Of a stretch of 64,000 nt of DNA, positions 1-9,557 are shown in pieces; position 1 is the first letter of the stretch; each line of letters begins with the position of its first letter. The position numbers and the translations under genes are program-made. This stretch comes from JAWPMT01 sp965601475 (lineage in GTDB: Bacteria > Bacteroidota > Bacteroidia > Cytophagales > Cyclobacteriaceae): the NCBI GenBank assembly GCA_965601475.1, contig OZ271832.1, forward strand, positions 5,332,001-5,396,000, written 5' to 3'. The notes beneath the pieces are model-generated. The model ran no database searches. It worked only from the letters and a program-made list of their open reading frames with translations, and was not told where the DNA came from.

Positions 1-1
1 G

Positions 2-1495
2 CTCTACCCTCAAATTCTACGGCTGAATGACAGTCTGGCGCGTGTCAACCTGCTGGAGGAGACGGCGCGGGTGAAGGTACTGTATGAGAATCGTGAGAAA
101 GAACGTCGCATTGAGGAGCTCCAAACAGAGAAGGTCCTCAACCAGCAGTTGATAGATCGCGAACGTCAGCTGTCGTTGTTTGCGTTGGTGGGCATTGTCT
201 TACTTTCTCTGCTCCTTGCGGCGCTGGGGGTGTTTTTCCGTCTGGGAAAAAAGAAGGAAAAGGAGTTGCAGTTGCAAGTCAAGGAACGTGATAAAGCACG
301 AAGAGAGGCGGAGGTTGCTAACCTTGCGAAATCTGAGTTCCTGGCTAATATGAGTCATGAAATAAGGACACCACTCAATGGAATTATCGGATATACCGAT
401 CAGTTGTTGCAAATGACTGTTCAAAAGAAGGCTAAGGATTACCTGTCCACAGTGAATAGTTCCGCGCATGACTTGCTTGCGATCATCAACGAAATCCTGG
501 ACTTTTCCAAAATCGAAACTGGCAAGATCGACCTTGATCTAGCACCCATAGACCTCCTCAGCTTAGGAAACCATGTCATGAGGATGTTTGATTTGCGTGC
601 CAATGAAAAGGGCCTGGACATGAGGTTTTCCGTTGATCTTGGTGAGCAACGTTTTGTCATGGCAGACGAACTTCGCCTGCGTCAGGTTTTGTTCAATCTC
701 ATTGGCAATGCCTTGAAATTTACTGATCATGGACATGTGGAGCTCACTATCCGCAATGTGACACCACCATCCTCAACTACTTCGAAGTGGTATTTTAGCG
801 TAAGTGATACCGGTATCGGAATCAAGCCAGAAAATCAACAGAAGATTTTCAAAGCCTTTTCTCAGGGTGATAATTCTACGACCAGAATATATGGAGGGAC
901 AGGTCTCGGATTGACTATTTCCAGTAGTCTACTGGCCTTGATGGAAAGCAAACTGCAGCTCGAGAGCACCCCGGGCAAGGGCAGTAAGTTTTATTTTGAG
1001 ATAGAGCTGACTCCTGCGGAGGGCGCAATTGAGGGTATAAAGAGAGAAACTGGATGGGGACGTGGGCCATCATCCGGTGAAGGCAGTGTGGTGAGCAATG
1101 AAGCCGTGAAGGTGCTTATTGCTGAAGACAATGAGATGAACATGGCCCTGGCCAAGGTGATCATTGAGAAAGCCTTACCAAAAGCCAAATTGCTGGAAGC
1201 CTGGGACGGAGAGGCGGCAGTCGCGCTTTTCAGGCAGGAAAAACCGGATTTGATTTTCATGGATGTGCAAATGCCCAAAATGGATGGCTATGATGCTACG
1301 GAACAAATAAGGAGCCTGGAGACTGAAGGGAGGGTGCCGATTGTGGCGTTGACGGCGGGCTCTATGAAGGGGGAAGCTGAAATATGCTTCGAGGCGGGAA
1401 TGGATGATTTCATATCCAAGCCCATTGTCAACAACGCCATCGAGAAAGTGCTTCAGAAGTGGTTATTCCCGGAAGGGGCTGAGGCTGAAAGATAA
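2..1495 (+). CDS. Hybrid sensor histidine kinase/response regulator, 5' end outside window
   Basis: Signal-transduction kinase with its own receiver domain. The reading frame is already open at base 2, so the true start and the sensory N-terminus lie upstream; the GTG at 71 is only an internal codon. What is seen: a charged helical stretch, one membrane segment (about 176-238), a coiled coil, then the HisKA H-box FLANMSHEIRTPLNG (about 340-385), the ATPase N-box IGNALKFT, G boxes DTGIGI and GGTGLGL, and a C-terminal receiver with acidic pocket AEDNE and phospho-acceptor Asp in FMDVQMPKMDG (about 1256-1290), followed by the conserved Lys in SKPI. Family knowledge: such kinases in Bacteroidota often have N-terminal TPRs, which the upstream part could hold. 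The input signal is unknown. The kinase assignment is firm. Confidence 0.93.
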   Translation, partial: LYPQILRLNDSLARVNLLEETARVKVLYENREKERRIEELQTEKVLNQQLIDRERQLSLFALVGIVLLSLLLAALGVFFRLGKKKEKELQLQVKERDKARREAEVANLAKSEFLANMSHEIRTPLNGIIGYTDQLLQMTVQKKAKDYLSTVNSSAHDLLAIINEILDFSKIETGKIDLDLAPIDLLSLGNHVMRMFDLRANEKGLDMRFSVDLGEQRFVMADELRLRQVLFNLIGNALKFTDHGHVELTIRNVTPPSSTTSKWYFSVSDTGIGIKPENQQKIFKAFSQGDNSTTRIYGGTGLGLTISSSLLALMESKLQLESTPGKGSKFYFEIELTPAEGAIEGIKRETGWGRGPSSGEGSVVSNEAVKVLIAEDNEMNMALAKVIIEKALPKAKLLEAWDGEAAVALFRQEKPDLIFMDVQMPKMDGYDATEQIRSLETEGRVPIVALTAGSMKGEAEICFEAGMDDFISKPIVNNAIEKVLQKWLFPEGAEAER

Positions 1496-1542
1496 TTGGC
1501 TACTAGCTGATTGCTTTGTTGTTCTGGAATAGAAAACACCTG

Positions 1543-3375
1543 CTAATTCATTGCCTCCCTGAAGGGATTAGGCCTTATCGGTAATTTGATGATGAAGGTA
1601 GAGCCACGTTGCTTCTCCGAATCTACGTGCCAGTCTCCGTGATGTTCTTCCAGGATCGTATGTACAATGTATAATCCTAAACCGACCCCGGTGCCAGGTT
1701 CCTTCGTGGTGAAGAATGGATCACCAATTTTCTTCATATCCCCTTTAGCAATTCCCTTTCCTGAGTCAGAGATCTTGATTTCGGCAATTGCATTTTGAAT
1801 TCGGGTTTCAATGGTAACGAAACCATCATTCTCAATAGCCTGCTCAGCATTGGACAAGATATTCATGAAGACCTGATGGAGTTTACCTTCATTACCCATA
1901 ACAACAATCTCTTGTGTAAGGTATTTCTTGATGACCTTCACCCTGTCCTTCATTTTGTTGTGAAGCATGAGGAGACAATTGTCGAGAATATCATGAATGT
2001 GGCACTTTTCATTGAAGGCATTGTTCTGCCTTGATACATGTGCCAGGCTCTTGACAATTTTCGAGGCCCTGGAAACACCCTCTTCAATGGAGTCGATAAA
2101 AGGCTTTATTTCTTGTAGTTGCTCATCATTCACCTCATGGTCATCTATGAATTGGCTAATGCCAAGTACGCCGCCTTTCACAAAATTCAATGGATTGTTG
2201 ATTTCATGTCCAACACCTGCTACCAGTGTTCCCAGCGATGCCATTTTCTCAGATCTTACCAGTTGCGACTGCGTCTCTTTCAATTCCCTTATGGACTTTT
2301 CCAGCTTTGATTTTTGGTCATTCAACTCGGCATTGCTCATCTGGAGTTTTTCGGTTCTTTCGGCCACCAGCTTTTCAAGGTTCAATTGTGCCCTTTTGAT
2401 TTCTGTGATGTCGTGGAAAAGCACAATCGCAGATGTGATCTTCCCTTCAGCGTTGATGATTGGCGCCGCATTTGCACTGATCCAATGCTCCTTTTGCTCT
2501 TTGGGCCTTTTGATAATGGCTTCTTCCGAATATATGAACTCTCCGTTCACCAGCGCACGATAGAGGGGCAGTTCAGTAGGCAGGTAAGGTTGGAAATCTG
2601 TATGAAGCACTTCCCACTCTTCGGTGTAGGTTTTTGGATCTATGCCTGTGAGGATTTGAGACTTCTCCCCGTGGATGAAGAATGCTGCGTTGTTGGCAAG
2701 GCTGATTTTCACTGAATCAGCGTCCGCAATCATAATGCCCGAGGGAGAATGGGCAATAGCACTTTCGAGTAGGTTTTTAGTGTCTTCCAGTTCTTTGCGA
2801 TGCGCTTGCAGGTCTTCGATCTTTTCTCCCAGATGCGCAAGCAGGTCCTTTAATGACTTAATGTAGGTTGATATATACAATTGGATGACCGTACCAACCA
2901 TTGTTAAGAGTAGGGCATGTGCCAACCAGATGCCGGTGGGCTGCGGGCTTTGAGGGATAGGTAAGTGTGGACTGACAAGTCCAAAAGCAACATAGCAGAG
3001 TATTGCCCCACCATAAATGGCCATGGCCTGCCGCTTTTCATAAGCTAAGAGTGTGATCAGGGCGATCAGGATCATCAGCAGGGACACACTAGCCTTAGGA
3101 CCACTCTTGATGAGACCATTCACTACCACTAACATCAACAACACGGAGACAAAATTGACTTTGAACCTCAGCGTCACCCGCTGCCGAAGGATGTAGAGTG
3201 CAGTTGCCAGTAGCAGGCTGGAGATCTGCACAACGCGATACGGCCACACAGGACCTTCTGTAATGATTGAAGTAATGAATGTCAACAACCCAAAAGACCC
3301 ACCTATTAGTAATAGGTAGTTGATCAACTGATGGTCCACGTTGTTGGAGTGAATGGTGGTCTCTTCTGCCTTCAC
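1543..3375 (-). CDS. Membrane-bound PAS sensor histidine kinase
   Basis: Sensor kinase of 610 residues. Residues about 17-170 form a bundle of roughly six hydrophobic helices. A short coiled coil follows (175-205), then a PAS domain (about 203-325, beginning NLLESAIAHSPSGIMIADAD), a second coiled coil, a HisKA-type dimerisation helix with H-box VAGVGHEINNPLNFVKGG, and a HATPase_c domain with GNEGKLHQVFMNILSNAEQA, DSGKGI and GVGLGLYIV. It lacks a receiver domain, so its partner response regulator must be encoded elsewhere; the adjacent hybrid kinase is convergent and not obviously its partner. The start is GTG; no nearby in-frame ATG precedes the first membrane helix, so the GTG is kept. The signal is unknown; HEINNP-type kinases often respond to redox or small ligands, but nothing here decides that. 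Confidence 0.92.
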   Translation of the reverse strand: MKAEETTIHSNNVDHQLINYLLLIGGSFGLLTFITSIITEGPVWPYRVVQISSLLLATALYILRQRVTLRFKVNFVSVLLMLVVVNGLIKSGPKASVSLLMILIALITLLAYEKRQAMAIYGGAILCYVAFGLVSPHLPIPQSPQPTGIWLAHALLLTMVGTVIQLYISTYIKSLKDLLAHLGEKIEDLQAHRKELEDTKNLLESAIAHSPSGIMIADADSVKISLANNAAFFIHGEKSQILTGIDPKTYTEEWEVLHTDFQPYLPTELPLYRALVNGEFIYSEEAIIKRPKEQKEHWISANAAPIINAEGKITSAIVLFHDITEIKRAQLNLEKLVAERTEKLQMSNAELNDQKSKLEKSIRELKETQSQLVRSEKMASLGTLVAGVGHEINNPLNFVKGGVLGISQFIDDHEVNDEQLQEIKPFIDSIEEGVSRASKIVKSLAHVSRQNNAFNEKCHIHDILDNCLLMLHNKMKDRVKVIKKYLTQEIVVMGNEGKLHQVFMNILSNAEQAIENDGFVTIETRIQNAIAEIKISDSGKGIAKGDMKKIGDPFFTTKEPGTGVGLGLYIVHTILEEHHGDWHVDSEKQRGSTFIIKLPIRPNPFREAMN

Positions 3376-3490
3376 GCTTGAAGAATAAAGGAGAAAAGTT
3401 AATGTTTCTGAATGAAAAACCGGGAACTGTTAGATTTTCATATCACAAACAACTCATATTTTCGATCCAACCGTGCTATTGAGAAGCTAT

Positions 3491-4360
3491 TTATTTTTCA
3501 AAACTATTCTCATTGGTCACTAATCGCTCATTACCGTCCATGTCGACAATAAGCAACGCAGGCAACCCGGCTTCGACGCCTTCCATGACATCTCTGGTGA
3601 ATGCGATACGTCTTCCATCGGGAGACCAGTTTGGATAAAACGCCTGATATCCTTGCTTGCTCACCACTGCTTGCCCATCGGTACCATCGGCATTGGCCAC
3701 ATGTACCTGAAAGGCTCCATCCGCTACTTTGATATAAGTGATTCTCTTTCCATCGGGCGAAAGAGACGGATGAAACTCTGATTCCGGTGTATGGGTGATT
3801 TGAGTGACCTTTCTGTTGGTCAGATTGAGCATATAGAGGTCTCCGTTTTGTCCCGTTTTTATTCCCACAAACAGCACACAATTCCCATCCGGAAAGAACC
3901 GAGGAAAATGCATGTCAAATCCCGTTATCAGGAGCAGCTCTTCTTCATTGGATCCATCTGAATGGATACGATACAGTCCGTAATTACCTTTTCGCTGACT
4001 TGAGAAGATGATCTTCTTTCCATCAGGGGAATAGCAACCATCGTGACTTTCGAAGTTTGTGGAGGAGGTCAACTGCCTGACGTCTCCAGTCTTCAGATGG
4101 AGTTCATGAAGTTCATGGTTTCCGTCGCGCACCGAGGTGAAGAGCAATTTGGTTCCATCCGGAGACCATACCGGACCAAAGTCACGTTCCGGGTGTGCGT
4201 CAATAATCTGAAAGTCTGTGCCATCCTCATTCACAAGGTAGATGTCCTCGACTGCGTGTATGTAGAAAAAGGCCATGGTTTTGCCCTCAGGCGACCAGGT
4301 CTGCGCCAGGGCGGTATGGAATGCACTAAATAGACAGAGTAGTATGAAGATCCCTTTCAT
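3491..4360 (-). CDS. Exported TolB-like beta-propeller (PD40/WD40-like) protein
   Basis: Secreted propeller protein of 289 residues. The frame stays open for 36 codons upstream, but the ATG at 4360 begins a typical signal peptide (MKGIFILLCLFSAFHTALAQ) and is taken as the start. Repeated blades carry the PD40 signature: WSPDGTKLLFTS, YSPDGKKIIFSSQ, FPDGNCVLFV, LSPDGKRITYI and WSPDGRRIAFTRD. These match the propeller of TolB/DPP-type proteins, but there is no C-terminal peptidase and the protein is shorter than TolB, which also has an N-terminal domain. It probably acts in the periplasm as a binding scaffold. It sits alone between a kinase gene (same strand, 115 bp gap) and a divergent DUF5916 gene. 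Specific role unknown. Confidence 0.8.
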   Translation of the reverse strand: MKGIFILLCLFSAFHTALAQTWSPEGKTMAFFYIHAVEDIYLVNEDGTDFQIIDAHPERDFGPVWSPDGTKLLFTSVRDGNHELHELHLKTGDVRQLTSSTNFESHDGCYSPDGKKIIFSSQRKGNYGLYRIHSDGSNEEELLLITGFDMHFPRFFPDGNCVLFVGIKTGQNGDLYMLNLTNRKVTQITHTPESEFHPSLSPDGKRITYIKVADGAFQVHVANADGTDGQAVVSKQGYQAFYPNWSPDGRRIAFTRDVMEGVEAGLPALLIVDMDGNERLVTNENSFEK

Positions 4361-4514
4361 GATTTCATTTTTTCCAATTTTAGCGTGTCCCTCTCCATGA
4401 AGCCTTTCGAAAAAGCCCTGTTCCGTCCACCTGGATGAATCTGGACAAGGTCTTACCCTCATTGACAATCCTCACGCCGCTTGATCACGTATCGTTGTTG
4501 CAAATGCATTTGGC

Positions 4515-6776
4515 ATGGATACACAGCACATTCCCAACTTTTTAGCGTGTGTTTTTTGTTTTTTCATATTTGCGGAGCTGCGTGCTCACTCCTCAACTGA
4601 AAGCGGGGATACCTTCAATATCTACGATGCTCGAGAAACCACCATCAGGATCGATGGTATCCTCGATGAAGACGCCTGGCTCGATGGTGAGGGTATCGCA
4701 CTTGCTTATGAGACCTTCCCTTCCAATAATGCCGAGGCTTGTGTGGAAACCGTCTTGAAGCTCGCCTATGATGAAGAGAATCTGTATTTCTCCTTTTCAG
4801 TGAAGGATCCCGAACCTCAATCCATTCGTGCCGTCATCAATGATCGGGACAAATTAGATGACAATGATGTGGTTACGCTGTTCCTGGATCCTTTTCAGGA
4901 TTCGAGACGGGCCTTCTTTTTTGCACTCAATCCGCTGGGTATACAGCAAGATGGTGTCTATGACACGCAGAATGATAGCGAGGATCTTAGCTGGGACGCC
5001 ATTTGGAATTCCGCAGGCCGCATTACGGAAACCGGCTATTCGGTAGAAGGAGCCATACCTTTCAAGTCATTGCGCTTTCCAAGTACCAGTGAAGTTCAGA
5101 CCTGGAGATTTTTCGGTAGGAGGGTGTATCCCAGGAGCATTTTCAGGGTATTTCACTCGATGCCCCTAGATCAGGATAACACTTGTCTGCTTTGCCAGGG
5201 CAATCTGATTACGGGTCTGGAAAACATCAGGGCTGGGACCAACCTGGAATTTACACCCACCTTGACCATCAATCGTTTCGACGAAAATGCTGATTTTCCC
5301 CGAGGGGATGTGGATCAAGGAGATGTGGATGTGAATGTTGGCTTCGACGCTCGATGGGGTATCACCACGGACTTGACCCTCAACGCCACCCTCAACCCAG
5401 ACTTTTCCAATGTGGAAGCGGACGCTGCCCAGCTAAATGTCAATAACCGTTTTTCCCTGCAGTTTCCCGAGAAGCGTCCTTTCTTTTTGGAAGGTGCCGA
5501 CTTCTTCAATACCCCGTTGCAAGCCTTTTTTACAAGGACAATCGTCGATCCTTCTTTTGGTACCAAGATTACTGGTAAGCTGAGTAAAAATGCGGTAGGC
5601 CTCCTAGTGGCTCGGGATCAGGTCAATGGGATTATTCTTCCGGGTTTCCAGGGCTCAGAGCGTACTTCTGTAGCTTCGGAGGTGACCAGTGTGATTGCGC
5701 GATACAGAAGAGACATAGGCGAAAATGCCAATGCTGGCATTTTGGTAACTGACCGTGAAGGGGACGATTATTTCAACCGGGTGGGGGGTCTGGATGCCTT
5801 TATTCGTCCATTCGATGCCTTGACACTGCGGATGCAATACCTACACTCAGAGACGCAATATGACTCCTTGATCCTGGTAGATAATGATGTGAATGCACGT
5901 CAGTTCGGAGGGAATTCCTACAACTTCCAGGCCCGATATGCGACCAGGAAATGGCGAAGCCAACTTACATTTGAAAACAGAACCCCTGGTTTCCGTGCGG
6001 ATGCTGGTTTCGTTCCACAGGTTGATTTGGTTCGAATCAGATATTGGATTGTGAGGAACTATTGGCCCAGGGAAGGAAGTGCGATCACAAATTTTGGTTG
6101 GAGTACAGGGGGGTTCAGGAGGGGTTCTAATGACGGGACCCTGGACCTGGGAGGTGGATGGATCAGTGCGTTTCTCAATGGGCCATTGCAATTGAACTAT
6201 TGGATCAACCCGGACTACATTTGGCAACAATACGAAGGGTCCACCTACGGCTTGGCCAGGCTGTGGACAGGCTTTGACATCCAACCACTTGGTAACCTGG
6301 GTATCAATGGCTGGATCAATCTTGGCCCGGCGGTGGATTTCGAAAACAACAGGAAGGCTGACAACCTGCAATTCCGTCTTGAATCGGACATCCGCTTGGG
6401 TCGACACATCGATATGACTATCAATCACCGATTCCTTAGATTACACCTCTCGGGCGAAACCATTTTCATCGCAAATTTGACTCAGCTGCAGGCCGCCTAT
6501 AATTTCAATCGCCGAATGTTTTTTCGGATGATTCTGCAATACAGACGCACCCTCAGAAACCCTCAATTGTTCGATGATACGTCCGTCAATAGCTTGGATG
6601 AAGCTGTTTTTGCGCAGCTCTTACTGTCCTACAAGCTCAATCCCCAGTCTGTTGTATTTCTTGGCTATGTCGACAACCATAAAGGCATGAGTAATCTTTC
6701 GGATGATCGGGAAATCTCCCTGCAGCAGGTGAATCAGTCCTTGTTCTTTAAGGTTGGGTATGCATGGAGGCCGTAG
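4515..6776 (+). CDS. DUF5916 outer-membrane protein with N-terminal CBM9-like domain
   Basis: Exported protein of 753 residues. After a hydrophobic N-terminus, residues about 35-215 match the CBM9-like sugar-binding fold seen in this family: IRIDGILDEDAWLDGE, LKLAYDEENLYFSFSVKD, VVTLFLDPFQDSRRAFFF. The remainder is rich in alternating aromatic beta-strands expected of an outer-membrane barrel, with the family signature LNPDFSNVEAD and the phrase FPEKRPFFLEGADFF, and it ends in a strand with terminal aromatics (FFKVGYAWRP). This arrangement is the DUF5916 family, common in marine Bacteroidota and of undetermined biochemical function; sugar or peptide binding is only suggested by the CBM9 similarity. 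It is divergent from the TolB-like gene and convergent with the AraC gene 11 bp downstream. Confidence 0.88.
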   Translation: MDTQHIPNFLACVFCFFIFAELRAHSSTESGDTFNIYDARETTIRIDGILDEDAWLDGEGIALAYETFPSNNAEACVETVLKLAYDEENLYFSFSVKDPEPQSIRAVINDRDKLDDNDVVTLFLDPFQDSRRAFFFALNPLGIQQDGVYDTQNDSEDLSWDAIWNSAGRITETGYSVEGAIPFKSLRFPSTSEVQTWRFFGRRVYPRSIFRVFHSMPLDQDNTCLLCQGNLITGLENIRAGTNLEFTPTLTINRFDENADFPRGDVDQGDVDVNVGFDARWGITTDLTLNATLNPDFSNVEADAAQLNVNNRFSLQFPEKRPFFLEGADFFNTPLQAFFTRTIVDPSFGTKITGKLSKNAVGLLVARDQVNGIILPGFQGSERTSVASEVTSVIARYRRDIGENANAGILVTDREGDDYFNRVGGLDAFIRPFDALTLRMQYLHSETQYDSLILVDNDVNARQFGGNSYNFQARYATRKWRSQLTFENRTPGFRADAGFVPQVDLVRIRYWIVRNYWPREGSAITNFGWSTGGFRRGSNDGTLDLGGGWISAFLNGPLQLNYWINPDYIWQQYEGSTYGLARLWTGFDIQPLGNLGINGWINLGPAVDFENNRKADNLQFRLESDIRLGRHIDMTINHRFLRLHLSGETIFIANLTQLQAAYNFNRRMFFRMILQYRRTLRNPQLFDDTSVNSLDEAVFAQLLLSYKLNPQSVVFLGYVDNHKGMSNLSDDREISLQQVNQSLFFKVGYAWRP

Positions 6777-6787
6777 GCTCGACCCAA

Positions 6788-8122
6788 TCACGAAGCACTG
6801 CGCAAATATTCCCTGGGCGTCATCTTAAGTTGTTTTTTAAACACTGCATTGAAGGTGGATTTAGACTTGAATCCTGCCTTATTCGCGATTCCCTCAATGG
6901 TCAGGTTCCGGTTTTGGGGATCCTTCAACATCTTCTTTACAGCTTCAATGCGATGGCCATTGACATAGTCATAGAAACTCTTTCCAATATAGTTGTTGAG
7001 GAGCATGCTCAGGTATTTGACGTTGATATCCATCTCGGAGGCCAGTTGATTGAGCGTCAGTTCGGGGTTGGTGTATAGCAAATCATGAGTCATGAGACCA
7101 TCAAGTCTGGCAGTGTAGCGTGCTACATCGCTCTCGGTAAGCACCCTGGTATTTCCTGTGTCAATCTTTGGACCGCTGAGCAGGAAAAACCTGGGATTTT
7201 TCAGGATCTCAATAGCTATCCAGATCAGTAGAAGTGCCATCACCAACCAAAGAGGATTGTAGGTCAATGTGGACACGCCCAGGTCAAAGAACCAGTAATT
7301 AATCAGTATGATCGATGCCCAAACTACGAACAACAATCCAAACCAGATGAAACAGCGCCGGAGCCAGGGTTTGACTTCCGCAAGGTGCGGAGCATTTCCA
7401 ATGTCCGTGCTCTGTATGGTACGATGAGAAATCCATAGATATGAGAATCCAAGGAGCAAGGCCGTGATTTGCTCAAAGTGGCTGAAGGAAACGTCGAAAG
7501 GTGAGAACAGCAGTTGTTCTTTGCTGGTAGGGATGATCCATGGTACCACATACAATGTAGAAAACAGGACACCAGGAGCGAAGTGTAGCCAATGAATAGC
7601 CCTTGGTCTGAAGGCTTGACGAATCAGGCTTTGTGTATAGAAGTAAATCAAAGCGCCCAGTACGGAGATGTACGAAAGGGGTAGAAACAAATACGTATTG
7701 TTCCCCGTGATCCCATGTCGGATGCCATAGATGGAATGCTTGAAGCCATAAAGCGACAAGGTCAACATGAGGGAAATAAGGTAGATGTTGATCGATCGTC
7801 CCCTAAAATGTAGCAGTATCAGGTACAAGCATGCAAGCACCGCGATGGCGAAGATGGGGTAGATGAGTTTGGGATAAAGATGACCGAAAAATCCATCTCG
7901 AAATATGGGCGAAAGCGTGTCGGCAATGTGCCCCTTTGTTCCGGATTTTACAGGAATCAGTTTCATTTCACATGCTGAACAGCGTCCAGGTCCCATGACT
8001 AATACAGAATCGAGCCTGCATCCGCAAGGGGGGCATTTGTGGGGCACGTTAGCATCTACCTGTGAGAGTGCCTGAGAACTCACTACGGCCATCAAGACCA
8101 AAAGCATGACCTGTTTTGCCAT
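6788..8122 (-). CDS. Membrane AraC-type regulator with N-terminal heavy-metal-binding head
   Basis: Transcription regulator built as an envelope sensor. The GTG at 8125 is followed directly by ATG at 8122, which is used. A signal peptide (residues about 1-20) leads into a short Cys-rich head, HKCPPCGCRLDSV...GRCSACEMKLIPV, whose CxxCxC and CxxCxM spacing resembles the heavy-metal-binding domain found at the N-termini of metal efflux proteins. Seven or so hydrophobic helices follow (about 85-335), then a C-terminal AraC DNA-binding domain: LTLNQLASEMDINVKYLSMLL and LTIEGIANKAGFKSKSTFNAVF. Reading: metal or redox at the outer face is signalled through the membrane to the DNA-binding domain (inference). 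The target is unknown; no metal pump gene is adjacent. Confidence 0.85.
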   Translation of the reverse strand: MAKQVMLLVLMAVVSSQALSQVDANVPHKCPPCGCRLDSVLVMGPGRCSACEMKLIPVKSGTKGHIADTLSPIFRDGFFGHLYPKLIYPIFAIAVLACLYLILLHFRGRSINIYLISLMLTLSLYGFKHSIYGIRHGITGNNTYLFLPLSYISVLGALIYFYTQSLIRQAFRPRAIHWLHFAPGVLFSTLYVVPWIIPTSKEQLLFSPFDVSFSHFEQITALLLGFSYLWISHRTIQSTDIGNAPHLAEVKPWLRRCFIWFGLLFVVWASIILINYWFFDLGVSTLTYNPLWLVMALLLIWIAIEILKNPRFFLLSGPKIDTGNTRVLTESDVARYTARLDGLMTHDLLYTNPELTLNQLASEMDINVKYLSMLLNNYIGKSFYDYVNGHRIEAVKKMLKDPQNRNLTIEGIANKAGFKSKSTFNAVFKKQLKMTPREYLRSAS

Positions 8123-8327
8123 CACACAATTTTACGGTGATCGTTTTGGTAGGTTTGAGAAGGAGTAGACACTGCAAGCTGTTTTCGCCCATTTGTCTCC
8201 GCGAAAAAGTACGGGTGCATCCAGTTGCACATTTTCAAATCCTCAGAATACAGTTGCGCTTCTCTCGGCTTGATTCTCCACCTTTTATCATTGGAATTGA
8301 TTATGTTGTTATACTAAATGTTATGAA

Positions 8328-8825
8328 ATGCCCCGACCTCAAGAGCGATTTCCATTAGTACTCATCATCATGATAGTCATGTCCAGTGGCATTTTTGCAC
8401 AATCGTCTTCATTGCAACCAGAGCAGGTCACCTGGCTGACAATGAGCGAATCCGTATATGCCCAACATCCAAAAGATGACTGCTATGAATGCACGCACTG
8501 GGAGGTGTCTGCTGAAGAGCGGACGCGTATATTGCAGCTCATTGCCCAGTTTTGTGAGAACGAAATTCTGTTGTTCAGTGATGAATTGAACCAGGATCCC
8601 GACACGCCAATGGATGCCAAAAACTACTACTTTCAGTTGATCCCTTTGGTGCATCAGAAACGTAAGAAGGTCTATGTGTTTGCTTTTGAGAAAGTAGCAG
8701 GAAGATACTTTCCCGAATGGAAGAAGGAGCAGGTTGGTAGGGGTGAGGGTATTTTTTCACCTGTCAGCTTTTGGCTGGATTTCAAGAAGGAGAAGTACAA
8801 ATATCTCAATACGAGATCTTACTGA
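8328..8825 (+). CDS. Unknown secreted protein
   Basis: I do not recognise a family. The 165-residue product has a clear signal peptide (MPRPQERFPLVLIIMIVMSS, cleaved near GIFAQ) and a mixed alpha/beta mature part with two close cysteines (DDCYECTHWEVS), which could form a disulfide or bind a metal. The C-terminal half, YYFQLIPLVHQKRKKVYVFA, looks like paired beta-strands. The ATG at 8328 fits the signal peptide. It is divergent from the AraC-type regulator with a 205 bp gap that holds no other gene I can see. It could be that regulator's target, but only position suggests this. Confidence 0.65.
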   Translation: MPRPQERFPLVLIIMIVMSSGIFAQSSSLQPEQVTWLTMSESVYAQHPKDDCYECTHWEVSAEERTRILQLIAQFCENEILLFSDELNQDPDTPMDAKNYYFQLIPLVHQKRKKVYVFAFEKVAGRYFPEWKKEQVGRGEGIFSPVSFWLDFKKEKYKYLNTRSY

Positions 8826-8874
8826 TTCAAAAGCCCACCCCAACATTCCACTATCTCTACAACTCCTTCAGCCG

Positions 8875-9513
8875 TCAGGCAAAGATCAAATAAATAAGAA
8901 CAAGCAAGATCAGGACAACTACCCAAACGGCGTTCATGGTGGAGGCCGTAGCTGCCTGACCCCTCATTTTGGATTGCCTTGCTTGCACCCAGGCCGGTGG
9001 ATTGCCAGATTCATCTGGGTCTGCGGTACTTGCCAGCTTGACACTGTCTTCAAAAAGCTTACGCCGGATCATTTTGAATTTCTTATCAAAATCATCGATA
9101 TGTAGTGCAGTGTGACTGAAGCCCTGATCCAATTGACCCCTGAACAGGGTTGTCTCATCCTTGTTTTTGAGTTGGCAGTTTATGAACGTGGAGTCGCCGG
9201 TGAAAACCTCAAAAACACCACCATCGACTAACGTGTAGTGTGGCAGGACACCGTTGAGTGTTTTCTCCTTGGTTTCTATTTCGGCGAGTACGACACCAGC
9301 CTGCTTCAAGTGATCAATCAATTCATCCCCTTTGGCGAAGAAGGCCAATATGTCATTGCCATGCGTGACAAAATAGAGATTTGATTCGCCATCAAAAAAT
9401 CGCCAGGCCTTGATTTCGTTGTAGGGAAGTTGAGGGTCAGCATTAAACCCTTCCGGACCCAGGAGGTAAGAAATTTCCTGAGAATCGGAGAAGAGATAGT
9501 ACTTGTCTATCAT
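8875..9513 (-). CDS. Unknown tail-anchored membrane protein
   Basis: No family recognised. The frame is open from 9558, but the ATG at 9513 (MIDKYYLFSDSQEISYLLGP) gives a compact protein of 212 residues and leaves 44 bp to the divergent LRR-TPR-CHAT gene, so I use it. The soluble N-terminal part (1-185) is mixed alpha/beta. The extreme C-terminus is a single hydrophobic helix (VWVVVLILLVLIYLIFA) with no residues after it, so it should be tail-anchored with the bulk in the cytoplasm, as no signal peptide is seen. A low-complexity linker rich in Ala/Gln/Met precedes the helix. Sharing a 44 bp divergent promoter region with the CHAT gene suggests co-regulation (inference). Confidence 0.6.
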   Translation of the reverse strand: MIDKYYLFSDSQEISYLLGPEGFNADPQLPYNEIKAWRFFDGESNLYFVTHGNDILAFFAKGDELIDHLKQAGVVLAEIETKEKTLNGVLPHYTLVDGGVFEVFTGDSTFINCQLKNKDETTLFRGQLDQGFSHTALHIDDFDKKFKMIRRKLFEDSVKLASTADPDESGNPPAWVQARQSKMRGQAATASTMNAVWVVVLILLVLIYLIFA

Positions 9514-9557
9514 ACACAGTGAACTTGATTCCCTATAAATATCTAGCTTTCCTCCCA

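Noticed and set aside
1997..2563. 188-codon plus-strand frame inside the PAS kinase
   Set aside because: Ser/Phe-rich composition typical of the complement of a coding strand; the kinase motifs on the minus strand are unambiguous.
5847..6428. Long antisense open frame (193 codons) inside the DUF5916 gene
   Set aside because: It overlaps a clearly coding gene throughout, has no start context and no recognisable domain. The same reasoning was applied to antisense frames at 25248-25982, 29570-30082, 30808-31536, 35496-36131 and 43482-44072.
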